The translations under genes were made by a program, and so were the position numbers. From Streptomyces griseoviridis (lineage in GTDB: Bacteria; Actinomycetota; Actinomycetes; Streptomycetales; Streptomycetaceae), in contig BMSM01000013.1 in NCBI GenBank assembly GCA_014649155.1, positions 1 to 64,000 on the forward strand: a stretch of DNA of 64,000 bases. The letters are read 5' to 3'. The notes under the pieces are model-generated. The model was not told where the DNA came from. It did no database searches and saw nothing but the letters and a program-made list of their open reading frames with translations. Of the stretch, positions 49,006-56,801 are shown piece after piece. Numbering within the stretch: position 1 is the stretch's first letter; each line of letters starts with the position of its first letter.

Positions 49006-49971
49006 TTGAGCTTGGTCACGATCACGGAGATCGAAGCCGCCGCGCGGCGCGTCGCCGGGCACGTCGTCCGCACCCCCACGGTCCCCAGCCCCGGCCTGTC
49101 CGGCCTGCTCGGCGTGGAGGTCACGGCGAAGCTGGAGCTGCTGCAGCGCACCGGCTCCTTCAAGGCGCGCGGCGCGGTGGCGAAGCTGCTGTCGCTGACC
49201 CCGGCCGAACGGGCCGCCGGGGTGGTCGCGGTCAGCGGCGGCAACCACGGCATCGCGCTGGCGGTGATGGCCGCCGCCCTGGACATGAAGGCGACCGTGG
49301 TGATGCCGCGGTCGGCGCCCGCCCGTTCGGTGCGCACCGCCGAGGACGCCGGGGCGGTGGTGCGGCTGACGGACTCCATGGCCGAGGCGTTCGCGCTGGC
49401 CGAGCGGCTGGGCACGGAGGGGCTGACGCCGGTGCACCCCTTCGACGACCCGGTGGTGATCGCCGGGCAGGGCACCGTCGGGCTGGAGCTGGCCGACGAC
49501 GCCGGCGAGCTGACCGACGTCCTGGTGAGCATCGGGGGCGGCGGGCTGGTCTCGGGCGTCGCGGCGGCGCTGCGGGCCCGGCGTCCGGACGTCCGCGTGT
49601 GGGGGGTGGAGACGGAGGGCGCCGAGGCGATGTCCCGGGCGCTCGTGGCGGGCGGGCCGGTACGGGTGGAGGTGTCGTCGATCAGCTCCACGCTGAGCGC
49701 CCCGGCCGTCTCCCGGCTGACGTACGACCATGTGTCGGCGCTGGTCACCGAGGTGCTGGTGGTGCCCGACCGGGAGGCCGTGCGGGGGTCGCTGGAGCTG
49801 GCCGAGCACGCGAAGGTGTGGACCGAGCCGGCCGCCGGCTGTCTGCTGCCCGCCGCCCGGCGGGTGATCGAGCGGGTCGGCCCCGGCGCCCGGCTCGGCC
49901 TGGTGGTGTGCGGGGGCAACGCGACGGTCGCCGACATGGCGGCCTGGTCCGCCCGCTTCGGGCTGGAGTGA
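49006..49971 (+). CDS. threonine/serine dehydratase-like PLP enzyme
   Basis: A 321-aa fold-type II PLP enzyme. Lys in RTGSFKARGAVAKLL forms the Schiff base; VSGGNHGIALAVMAAAL holds the PLP-phosphate contact residues, SIGGGGLVSGVAAAL is the Gly-rich loop, and CGGNATV the C-terminal contact. The family (catabolic threonine dehydratase and relatives) converts Thr or Ser to 2-oxo acids and ammonia; without an ACT domain it should lack isoleucine feedback. The start is TTG with GAGAGG 8 bases upstream; no ATG fits. Confidence 0.88.
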   Translation: MSLVTITEIEAAARRVAGHVVRTPTVPSPGLSGLLGVEVTAKLELLQRTGSFKARGAVAKLLSLTPAERAAGVVAVSGGNHGIALAVMAAALDMKATVVMPRSAPARSVRTAEDAGAVVRLTDSMAEAFALAERLGTEGLTPVHPFDDPVVIAGQGTVGLELADDAGELTDVLVSIGGGGLVSGVAAALRARRPDVRVWGVETEGAEAMSRALVAGGPVRVEVSSISSTLSAPAVSRLTYDHVSALVTEVLVVPDREAVRGSLELAEHAKVWTEPAAGCLLPAARRVIERVGPGARLGLVVCGGNATVADMAAWSARFGLE

Positions 49972-50028
49972 GCGCCGGCCGCCGGGTTCCGCCCGTTTTC
50001 CCCCGGCCCGGACGGGGACCCGGCGGTC

Positions 50029-51006
50029 ATGGTGCACATCGGATACACAATGATGACCGAGCAGGCCGGCCCCCGGGAGCTGGTCGGCCACCTGGTACGG
50101 GCCGAGGAGGCGGGCTTCGACTTCTCCGTCACCTCCGACCACTACTTCCCGTGGCTGCGTTCACAGGGGCACTCCCCGTACGCGTGGAGCGTGCTGGGCG
50201 CGGCGGCGCAGGCGACCAGCCGCATCCCGCTGATGACGTACGTGACGTGTCCGACGATGCGGTACCACCCGGCGGTGGTCGCGCAGAAGGCGGCCACCAT
50301 GCAGCTGCTGTCCGAGGGACGGTTCCGGCTGGGGCTCGGCTCGGGCGAGAACCTCAACGAGCACGTGGTGGGCCGGGGCTGGCCGGCCGCCGACGTACGG
50401 CACGAGATGTTCCAGGAGGCCGTCGAGATCATCCGGGCCCTCTTCGACGGCGGCCACGTGAACTACCGGGGCAAGCACTTCGACGTGGAGTCCGCCAAGC
50501 TGTGGGACCTGCCCGACAGCCCGCCGCCCATCGGCATGGCCGTCTCCGGCGAGCAGTCCTGCGCGCTGGCGGGCCGCCTCGCCGACCTGGTGATCGCGAC
50601 CGAGCCGAAGCCGGACCTGCTGGAGTCCTTCGACCGGCACGGCGGCGCGGGCAAGCCGCGGGTGGGCCAGTTGCCGGTGTCGTACGACCCGGACCGGGAG
50701 ACGGCGGTGCGCCGCGCCCATGACCAGTTCCGCTGGTTCGGCAACGGATGGAAGGTGAACTCCGAGCTGCCGCACCCGGATTCCTTCCAGGCGGCCACCC
50801 AGTTCGTCACGCCGGACGACGTCGCCGCGTCGATCCCGTGCGGCGACGACCCGGAAACCTTCGTCGAGGCGGTGCGGCCCTACGCCGAGGCCGGGTTCAC
50901 CGAGATCGCGCTGGTGCAGATCGGCGGCGAGTCCCAGCCGGCCTTCCTGGACTGGTCCGAGAAGACGCTGCTGCCCGCACTGCGCGAGGCGCTGGGAGGC
51001 TCCTGA
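50029..51006 (+). CDS. LLM-class F420-dependent oxidoreductase
   Basis: A 325-aa protein of the luciferase-like monooxygenase fold, F420-dependent glucose-6-phosphate dehydrogenase-like subgroup: IGYTMMTEQAGPRELVGH, FSVTSDHYFPWLRSQGHSPYAW, RFRLGLGSGENLNEHVVG and PDDVAASIPCGDDPETFVEAVRPYAEAGFTEIALVQIG (in part: GFTEIALVQIG). The substrate is not determined. No ribosome site is clear before ATG 50029. It stands alone; the SsgA-like gene starts 100 bp downstream and has its own promoter match. Confidence 0.86.
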   Translation: MVHIGYTMMTEQAGPRELVGHLVRAEEAGFDFSVTSDHYFPWLRSQGHSPYAWSVLGAAAQATSRIPLMTYVTCPTMRYHPAVVAQKAATMQLLSEGRFRLGLGSGENLNEHVVGRGWPAADVRHEMFQEAVEIIRALFDGGHVNYRGKHFDVESAKLWDLPDSPPPIGMAVSGEQSCALAGRLADLVIATEPKPDLLESFDRHGGAGKPRVGQLPVSYDPDRETAVRRAHDQFRWFGNGWKVNSELPHPDSFQAATQFVTPDDVAASIPCGDDPETFVEAVRPYAEAGFTEIALVQIGGESQPAFLDWSEKTLLPALREALGGS

Positions 51007-51041
51007 GAGTCACGGAACGAGTACATCACCCGGTCGCCGGA

Positions 51042-51065
51042 GCATTTTCCCGGTTCCGGGGGTAC
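51042..51065 (+). promoter_or_regulatory. SigB-type promoter match upstream of the SsgA-like gene
   Basis: GCAT (51042-51045), 14 bases, then GGGTAC (51060-51065), fitting GNNT-N14-16-GGGTAY. The leader to GTG 51106 would be about 33 nt. Confidence 0.45.
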
Positions 51066-51105
51066 CAGGAGGGTTCCAGGCAGGTTCTTTCCCGGAGGCC
51101 CTTTC

Positions 51106-51531
51106 GTGAACTCCCCCGTGCACCAGACCCTCGTCGTGCAGCTCCAGGCGGGCGAGACGGACCGCTGCCCCGTCTTCGCCCACCTGGCGTACGACGCGGC
51201 GGACCCGTTCGCGCTCACCGTGGTCTTCAGCCACGACGGCCATGTGCTGGCCCGCTGGACGCTGGACCGCGAGATGGTCGCCGAGGGTCTGCTGCGGCCG
51301 GTCGGGATCGGTGACGTACGGATGCGCCCGGTGTCCAACGGGACGCTGGACGAGCTGCGGCTGGAGTTCCTGGGCGATCCCCGGACGGACGGGGACCGCC
51401 ATCACGCGGTGGTGTACGCCTGGGCCCCGGCGGTCTCCGCCTTCCTGCGGGACACGTACGCCGTCGTCCCGCAGGGCCAGGAGGAGGTCCGGGTCGACGA
51501 CTTCCTGGCGGAGGTCATCGCCGGGGGCTGA
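51106..51531 (+). CDS. SsgA-like protein (SALP) of sporulation/cell division
   Basis: A 141-aa protein with the SsgA/SsgB family pattern: VPVFAHLAYDAADPFALTVVFSHDG (in part: FAHLAYDAADPFALTVVF), WTLDREMVAEGL and a C-terminal VDDFLAEVIAGG. SALPs control septum placement and peptidoglycan remodelling during sporulation and occur only in morphologically complex actinomycetes. The start is GTG with GAGG upstream. A SigB-type promoter match precedes it, which would tie it to stress signalling. Which Ssg paralogue it is cannot be fixed here. Confidence 0.88.
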   Translation: MNSPVHQTLVVQLQAGETDRCPVFAHLAYDAADPFALTVVFSHDGHVLARWTLDREMVAEGLLRPVGIGDVRMRPVSNGTLDELRLEFLGDPRTDGDRHHAVVYAWAPAVSAFLRDTYAVVPQGQEEVRVDDFLAEVIAGG

Positions 51532-51539
51532 GCGGCGGG

Positions 51540-52031
51540 TCAGTCCGCCGTGTGGCGGTGGCGGGTCCACAGCGGCAGGACGAACCAGCACAGCAGGTAC
51601 CAGGCGACGACCCCCGCCACCAGGTAGGGCACGAACCCGTCGTGCGTGGCGACCCGCAGGATCAGCAGCAGGGACGCGGTCGTGGTGGCGAGCAGCAGCA
51701 CCAGGCCGAGCAGGGTGAGCCGGGAGGCCCAGCGCACGGCCTGCGGCTTGACGCGCCGTCCGGAGACGAGGCGGTGCAGGGAGACCGGCCCGATCAGCGC
51801 GCCCGTCGCGGCGGCGCCGAGGACGACGGTGATCAGGTAGATGGTCCGGTCGGTGTCCGACAACTGCTCGTACTTGGGCTGGAAGACGACGGTCAGCAGG
51901 AAGCCGAAGAGGATCTGCACGCCCATCTGGGCGACCCGGACCTCCTGGATCAGTTCCGTCCACATCCGGTCGGCGCGCTCCTCCTCGGTCTCGTCGCGCC
52001 CCCGCCGCCTGCCCGTCCCCGCGTCCGTCAC
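51540..52031 (-). CDS. DUF6328 membrane protein
   Basis: A 163-aa protein with four predicted helices (VQILFGFLLTVVFQ, YLITVVLGAAATGALIG, LTLLGLVLLLATTTASLLLIL, YLVAGVVAWYLLCWFVLPL) and a charged N-terminus (RRRGRDETEEERADRMWTELIQEVRVAQ). This fits DUF6328; function unknown. GTG 52031 is preferred because GGGAGG lies 5 bases upstream. Convergent with the SsgA-like gene, 8 bp between stops. Confidence 0.75.
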   Translation of the reverse strand: MTDAGTGRRRGRDETEEERADRMWTELIQEVRVAQMGVQILFGFLLTVVFQPKYEQLSDTDRTIYLITVVLGAAATGALIGPVSLHRLVSGRRVKPQAVRWASRLTLLGLVLLLATTTASLLLILRVATHDGFVPYLVAGVVAWYLLCWFVLPLWTRHRHTAD

Positions 52032-52178
52032 TGAATCCTCCCGGTGGTCGTGGCCTGCCGGACCTTTTCCCGGGTTCCCCGAAGTCAGGCGCGCTTGACG
52101 CACATATGTGCTGTTTGGCGGGCGCGGGCACGGTTACACGGACGGCGACCGGAACACCGTACGAGGAGGTCGTCAAGG

Positions 52179-52526
52179 ATGTCCGACACGCAGCTCACCG
52201 TGACGCTGGACGGCGGCGGGATCGAGGACGCGCGGGCGGTGGTGCGCGCGCTGGAAGGCGTGTTCGGGGCGCCGGACGACCTCCCGGCGGACGAGCGAGC
52301 GACGGTCCGCACCGCCACGTTCAGCTCATCGTCGGCCCCCGAGCCGTCCGGGGCACCCGAGTCCGGCGGCGGGCGGCTGTCCGCGCCGGTGACGGTGACC
52401 GTGCAGGGCACCCCGCAGGCCGTGGCGGCGGCGAGCGAGACGCTGGCCCGCGCCTTCACCACCAGCGACGAGGGCGCCGCCTCCGGCGACCAGGAGCAGG
52501 AGCGGGAACTCCACCTGGTGCCGTGA
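52179..52526 (+). CDS. conserved hypothetical protein
   Basis: A 115-aa acidic protein with two beta-alpha units (TQLTVTLDGGGIEDARAVVRALEGVFG and SAPVTVTVQGTPQAVAAASETLARAF) joined by a Ser/Pro/Gly linker, which may be a pair of small swapped domains. No known family is recognised. GAGGAGG lies about 9 bases before the ATG. It is convergent with the aldo/keto reductase gene. Confidence 0.55.
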   Translation: MSDTQLTVTLDGGGIEDARAVVRALEGVFGAPDDLPADERATVRTATFSSSSAPEPSGAPESGGGRLSAPVTVTVQGTPQAVAAASETLARAFTTSDEGAASGDQEQERELHLVP

Positions 52527-52556
52527 GGCGGCGCCACGGGGGTCTGCCGGCGGGGT

Positions 52557-53540
52557 CTACCAGCGGCCCTCGACCTGGGCCTTGATACGGCGCTCGTACA
52601 GCTCGGTGATCGCGTCGAGCGTGGCGTCGGACAGGTCGGGCAGCGCGGCGGTGGCGGCGTTGGCGCGGGCCTGCTCGGGCGAGCGGGCGCCGGGGATGAC
52701 CGTGGTCACGCCGGGCTGCCGCACGATCCAGCCCAGCGCGAGCTGGGCCGGGGTGTAGCCCTCGGGGGCGAGCGCGGCGAACTCGGCGGCGGCCTCGACG
52801 CCCGTCGCGTAGTCCACCCCGGAGAAGGTCTCGCCCTGGTCGAAGGCCTCGCCGTGCCGGTTGAAGGAGCGGTGGTCGTCGGCGGCGAAGACGGTGTCCT
52901 CGGTGTACTTCCCGGACAGCAGGCCGGAGGCGAGCGGCACCCGGGCGATGATCCCGACGCCGGCCTTCCGGGCCGCCGGGAGGACCTCGGCGAGCGGCTT
53001 CATCCGGAACGGGTTGAGGATGATCTGCACGCTGGCGACGTTCGGCCGCGCGAGCGCGGTGAGCGCCTCGGCGCAGGTCTCGACGCTGACGCCGTACGCC
53101 TTGATCCGCTCCTCGGCGACCAGGGTGTCCAGGGCGTCGAACACCTCGTCCGAGGAGTAGACGGGCGTGGGCGGGCAGTGCAGCTGGACGAGGTCGAGGA
53201 CGTCCGTGCCGAGGTTGCGGCGGGAGCGGTCGTTCCAGGCGCGGAAGTTGTCCAGGACGTAGTTCTCGGGGAGCTGCTCGGCGCGGCGTCCCATCTTGGT
53301 GGCGACGGTGATGTCCAGCTCGGGCCGGGACCGCAGGAACGTGGCGATGGTCTGCTCGCTGCGGCCGTCGCCGTAGACGTCGGCGGTGTCGAAGAAGGTC
53401 ACCCCGGCCTCGGCCGCGGCCTCCAGGACCGCGAGAGCCTCGGTGTCGTCGACGTCGCCCCAGTCGGCGCCCAGCTGCCAGGTGCCCAGGCCGATGACGG
53501 AGGCGTGCTGCCCGGACCTGTCGAATGCGCGTTCTTCCAT
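52557..53540 (-). CDS. aldo/keto reductase
   Basis: A 327-aa NADPH-dependent reductase. The AKR tetrad is visible: Asp in FFDTADVYGDGRSE, Tyr in DVYG, Lys in VATKMGRR and His in LVQLHCPP; cofactor contacts follow in TTVIPGARSPEQARANAAT. Substrate unknown. The gene is 13 bp downstream of the flavin monooxygenase gene's neighbouring stop... on the same strand, and both may share a transcript that starts at 54789. Confidence 0.9.
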   Translation of the reverse strand: MEERAFDRSGQHASVIGLGTWQLGADWGDVDDTEALAVLEAAAEAGVTFFDTADVYGDGRSEQTIATFLRSRPELDITVATKMGRRAEQLPENYVLDNFRAWNDRSRRNLGTDVLDLVQLHCPPTPVYSSDEVFDALDTLVAEERIKAYGVSVETCAEALTALARPNVASVQIILNPFRMKPLAEVLPAARKAGVGIIARVPLASGLLSGKYTEDTVFAADDHRSFNRHGEAFDQGETFSGVDYATGVEAAAEFAALAPEGYTPAQLALGWIVRQPGVTTVIPGARSPEQARANAATAALPDLSDATLDAITELYERRIKAQVEGRW

Positions 53541-53553
53541 GGGCGTCAGTGTG

Positions 53554-54789
53554 TCATCCGTCCGCCCGTGCCAGGGCTCTGGCCTGCGCGGTGCGGGCCA
53601 GGTGCCGGCCGAGCCGCCGCTTGAGCGCCCGCGCCGGCGCGAACTGTCCGGCGGCCCGGTCCAGCCGGTGGTAGAGGCGGGGCGGGAGGTACGGCAGCAG
53701 CGGCGAGTGGCGCTGGCCGAGCAGGGCGAACATCTGCTCCGGGGGGAGGGCGAGGTAGCGGGGCAGGTTCTCGTAGAACCGGGCGCTGTAGCGGGCGGCG
53801 CTCTGCACGGGGAGCAGGGCGGCCCGGCGTTCGCGTTCGTAGCGGGCCAGGGCGTCGGACAGGGCGGGGCGCGCGCGCCGGGCGCGGGGCGCGCGCAGGG
53901 CGGCGGCCAGGGCGGCGGCGTCCTCCAGGGCCAGGGTGGTGCCGGCGCCGATGGAGTAGTGCGTGGTGTGGGCGGCGTCGCCGAGCAGGACCAGGTTGCC
54001 GTGGGACCAGGTGCGGTTGGTCAGGGTGCGGAAGGGCTGCCACGGGAGCGGGCCGCCGCCGGGGCGGGGCCGGGTGGTCAGCGGGTGTCCGTCGAGCAGG
54101 CCGGCGAAGAGTTTCTCCAGGAGCACCAGCCCCTCCCCCTCGTCCGCGCGGTCCAGGCCGAGGCCGGTCCAGGTCTCGGGGGCGCACTCGACGACACAGG
54201 TGCTGTGCGCGGGGCCGTAGCCGTATCCGTAGGCCCAGATCCAGCCGTGGGCGGTCTCGGTGAAGGCGAAGGTGAACGCGTCGAAGACCTTGGTGGTGCC
54301 GAGCCAGAGGTAGCGGTTGCGGCCGGGCCGCACCCGGGTGCCGAAGGCTCCGGCGTGCCGGCCGCGCACGGCGCTGCCCGCGCCGTCGGCGGCGACGACG
54401 AGGTCGGCGGCGGGCGGATGCGCGCCGGTGATCTCGTCGCCGTACGCCAGCCGGACGCCGAGCGAGCGGGCGCGGGCGGCGAGGATCTCCAGCAGCCGGT
54501 GCCGTCCGATGCCGTGGCCGGTGTCGCCGCGGTGCCGGACCGTCGCCCCGCCGACGTGGGCGACGCCGTCCCGCCAGCTGACCGAGTGCTCCTCGACGGC
54601 GCGCGCGGACTCGGGGTCGTGCCGGTGGAGGGCGTCCAGCAGGGGACGCCAGTAGGTCACGCCCCAGCCGTAGGTGGAGCCCTCGGGGTCGCGTTCGTGG
54701 ACGGTGACGTCGTGGCCGGGGTCGTCCCGCTTCAGCAGGATCGACAGGTACAGCCCGGCGGGGCCGCCACCGACGCAGGCGATCTCCAT
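53554..54789 (-). CDS. FAD-dependent aromatic monooxygenase
   Basis: A 411-aa group A flavoprotein hydroxylase. The N-terminal FAD motif is EIACVGGGPAGLYLSILLK, the DG motif is DLVVAADGAGSAVRGR, and the GD motif is LVLLGDAAHTTHYSIGAGTTLALEDAAAL. The family uses NADPH and oxygen to hydroxylate aromatic rings (salicylyl-CoA/kynurenine-type). GAGGAGG lies directly before ATG 54789. The aldo/keto reductase gene starts 13 bp beyond its stop, which suggests a small metabolic operon of unknown substrate. Confidence 0.88.
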   Translation of the reverse strand: MEIACVGGGPAGLYLSILLKRDDPGHDVTVHERDPEGSTYGWGVTYWRPLLDALHRHDPESARAVEEHSVSWRDGVAHVGGATVRHRGDTGHGIGRHRLLEILAARARSLGVRLAYGDEITGAHPPAADLVVAADGAGSAVRGRHAGAFGTRVRPGRNRYLWLGTTKVFDAFTFAFTETAHGWIWAYGYGYGPAHSTCVVECAPETWTGLGLDRADEGEGLVLLEKLFAGLLDGHPLTTRPRPGGGPLPWQPFRTLTNRTWSHGNLVLLGDAAHTTHYSIGAGTTLALEDAAALAAALRAPRARRARPALSDALARYERERRAALLPVQSAARYSARFYENLPRYLALPPEQMFALLGQRHSPLLPYLPPRLYHRLDRAAGQFAPARALKRRLGRHLARTAQARALARADG

Positions 54790-54859
54790 ACAGCCTCCTC
54801 GAAGCGTGACACAACGGTCATATAGGGCGAGGCTACCGTCACGTGACGGGCATTCAGGA

Positions 54860-54884
54860 GATTCGCCCCGAGGACGCCGGGTAC
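54860..54884 (+). promoter_or_regulatory. SigB-type promoter match upstream of the SRPBCC gene
   Basis: GATT (54860-54863), 15 bases, then GGGTAC (54879-54884), fitting GNNT-N14-16-GGGTAY. The leader to ATG 54927 would be about 35 nt. Confidence 0.45.
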
Positions 54885-54926
54885 TCGGCCCATCCACCCG
54901 ACGCAAGCCGAAGGAGGCAGAACCTG

Positions 54927-55376
54927 ATGTCGCAGGTCGAGGAGTCCATCGAGGTCGGCGTGCCGGTCCACACCGCCTACAACCAGTGGACCCAGTTCGA
55001 GTCGTTCCCCGAGTTCATGAGCGGCGTGGAGCGGATCGAGCAGCGCACGGACACGCTCACCCACTGGGTGACGAGCGTGGACGGCGTGCACCGGGAGTTC
55101 GACGCGCGGATCACCGAGCAGATCCCGGACGAGCGGGTCGCGTGGACCACGGTCGACGGCGAGACCCGGCAGGCGGGGGTGGTCACCTTCCACCGCCTGG
55201 ACGACGAGCACACCAAGGTGATGCTGCAGATGGAGTTCCGCCCCGACGGGCTCGCCGAGAAGGTGGGCGACAAGCTCGGGGTCGTGCAGCGGCAGACCAA
55301 GGGCGACCTGAAGCGGTTCAAGGAGTTCATCGAGCGGCGCGGCCGGGAGACCGGTGGCTGGCGCGGCGCGGTCTGA
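54927..55376 (+). CDS. SRPBCC (COQ10/polyketide cyclase-like) protein
   Basis: A 149-aa START-like hydrophobic-pocket protein: QVEESIEVGVPVHTAYNQWTQFESFPEFMSGVERIEQ (in part: VPVHTAYNQWTQFESFPEFM), then VAWTTVDGETRQAGVVTFHRL and a C-terminal helix LKRFKEFIERRG. The ligand is unknown; small lipids or polyketides are typical. A strong AAGGAGG lies 8 bases before the ATG. It is divergent from the monooxygenase gene and convergent with the RNase H gene. Confidence 0.85.
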   Translation: MSQVEESIEVGVPVHTAYNQWTQFESFPEFMSGVERIEQRTDTLTHWVTSVDGVHREFDARITEQIPDERVAWTTVDGETRQAGVVTFHRLDDEHTKVMLQMEFRPDGLAEKVGDKLGVVQRQTKGDLKRFKEFIERRGRETGGWRGAV

Positions 55377-55391
55377 CCCACCGCGCCCGGG

Positions 55392-56084
55392 TCACCCCGC
55401 GGCCGCGGTGCGGCACTCCGGGTGGCCCCAGCCCTGCGCGTTCTTGGCGATGGGCTCGCCGGCCGCGTAGGAGCGTCCGCACAGGCAGCGCCCGGCGAAC
55501 TTCGCCTTGATCGTCCGCGTGCCGCCTCCGCCCCCGCCGCCCTTCCGGGCGGTGGGGGCTTTCCTGCGCGGGGCCCTGCCCGCCGGGGCGTCCGGCGCGG
55601 GCGGCGGTTCGGGGGAGCCGAGGGCGCTGCCCGCCGTCTCCTGAACGGTGGCGGCCTGGCTGGCGGCGCGGTCCGCGAAGTCGTTGAGCCGGTCGCCGTC
55701 GACCTGGTGCGCGGGCACGTAGCGGAACTCGACCGAGCGGCCGTCGAGCAGCGCGTCGATCCGGACGACCAGTTCCTGGTTGGCGACCGGCTTGCCGGCC
55801 GACGTCTTCCAGCCGTTGCGCTTCCAGCCGGGCAGCCAGGTCGTGACCGCCTTCATCGCGTACTGGGAGTCCATCCGGATCTCCAGCGGCACCGCCGGGT
55901 CGGTGGCGGCCAGCAGCCGCTCCAGCGCCGTGAGTTCGGCGACGTTGTTGGTGGCCCGGCCCAGCGGCCCGGCCTCCCAGCGGTCCGGGATCTCGCTGTC
56001 GTCGGCGACGACCCAGGCCCAGGCGGCCGGACCGGGATTGCCCTTCGAGGCCCCGTCGCACGCGGCCACAACACGTTCACGCAT
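55392..56084 (-). CDS. ribonuclease HI with C-terminal Cys/His finger-like domain
   Basis: A 230-aa protein. Residues about 1-140 are RNase HI with the four acidic catalytic positions in ACDGASKGNPGP, NVAELTALERLL, RMDSQYAMKAV and LNDFADRAAS; it should cut RNA in RNA-DNA hybrids. A Pro/Gly-rich linker (about 150-190) leads to a C-terminal basic domain with RCLCGRSYAAGEPIAKNAQGW followed by GHPECR, a CxC...HxxC set that may bind zinc. ATG 56084 is chosen; ATG 56096 is in frame. Confidence 0.88.
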   Translation of the reverse strand: MRERVVAACDGASKGNPGPAAWAWVVADDSEIPDRWEAGPLGRATNNVAELTALERLLAATDPAVPLEIRMDSQYAMKAVTTWLPGWKRNGWKTSAGKPVANQELVVRIDALLDGRSVEFRYVPAHQVDGDRLNDFADRAASQAATVQETAGSALGSPEPPPAPDAPAGRAPRRKAPTARKGGGGGGGTRTIKAKFAGRCLCGRSYAAGEPIAKNAQGWGHPECRTAAAG

Positions 56085-56194
56085 GGCCCCGATCATGCCA
56101 TGGCCGGGCGGGGCCCCCGGGCGGGGTCCACGGGACGCCGGGATCTCCGGCGGCTCGGCGAAACGCCCGCCGCCCCGGCACCGCACCGCGTGGG

Positions 56195-56683
56195 TCACTC
56201 GCCGGCGAACGCCTTCTCCAGCGCGGCGATGTCCAGCTTGCGCATCGACATCATCGCCTCGTTCGCGCGGGCCACCTTCGCCGGGTCGCGGTCGGCGAAC
56301 ATCTCGATGAGCCGCTCCGGCACGACCTGCCAGGACACCCCGAACCGGTCCTTGACCCAGCCGCAGGGGCCCTGCTCGCCGCCGTCCTCGGTCAGCCGGG
56401 CCGCGTAGTGGTCGACCTCCTCCTGGGTGTCGCACATCACCTGGAAGGAGATCGCCTCGTTGAAGGTGAACTGCGGTCCGCCGTTGAGGCCGACGAACTT
56501 CTGCCCGTTGGCGGTGAACTCGACGGTCATGGGCTTCGCGGAGGCCGTGCCGGACCCCTCCGGGTAGCGGATGACGTCGCCGACCCGGGAGCCGGAGCCC
56601 TCGAAGACCGAGACGTAGTAGTGGGCGGCCTCCTCCGCCTGGTCGTCGAACCACAGACACGTGATGAATCCGTCGGTGACCAT
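56195..56683 (-). CDS. VOC-family PhnB-like protein
   Basis: A 162-aa vicinal oxygen chelate protein of the PhnB/3-demethylubiquinone methyltransferase-like group: ITCLWFDDQAEEAAHYYVSVFEGS, EFTANGQKFVGLNGGPQF, FNEAISFQVMCDTQEEVDHY and DRFGVSWQVVPERL. These proteins often bind no catalytic metal and their function is not known. It is divergent from the epoxide hydrolase gene across 118 bp. Confidence 0.87.
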   Translation of the reverse strand: MVTDGFITCLWFDDQAEEAAHYYVSVFEGSGSRVGDVIRYPEGSGTASAKPMTVEFTANGQKFVGLNGGPQFTFNEAISFQVMCDTQEEVDHYAARLTEDGGEQGPCGWVKDRFGVSWQVVPERLIEMFADRDPAKVARANEAMMSMRKLDIAALEKAFAGE

Positions 56684-56789
56684 TGCTGCCTCCTGGGCGT
56701 GTGGACGCGGTCATCTGTGTGGACCGGCCCGCGGCCCGGAACTCATCGGCCGCGCGGCAATCCCGTCGACCGGACACCTCCGCCGCGTC

Positions 56790-56795
56790 TACCAT
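56790..56795 (+). promoter_or_regulatory. -10 element of the epoxide hydrolase gene (leaderless start)
   Basis: TACCAT fits TANNNT and ends 6 bp before GTG 56802, with no ribosome site between, so a leaderless mRNA is likely. Confidence 0.4.
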
Positions 56796-56801
56796 CCGCC
56801 G

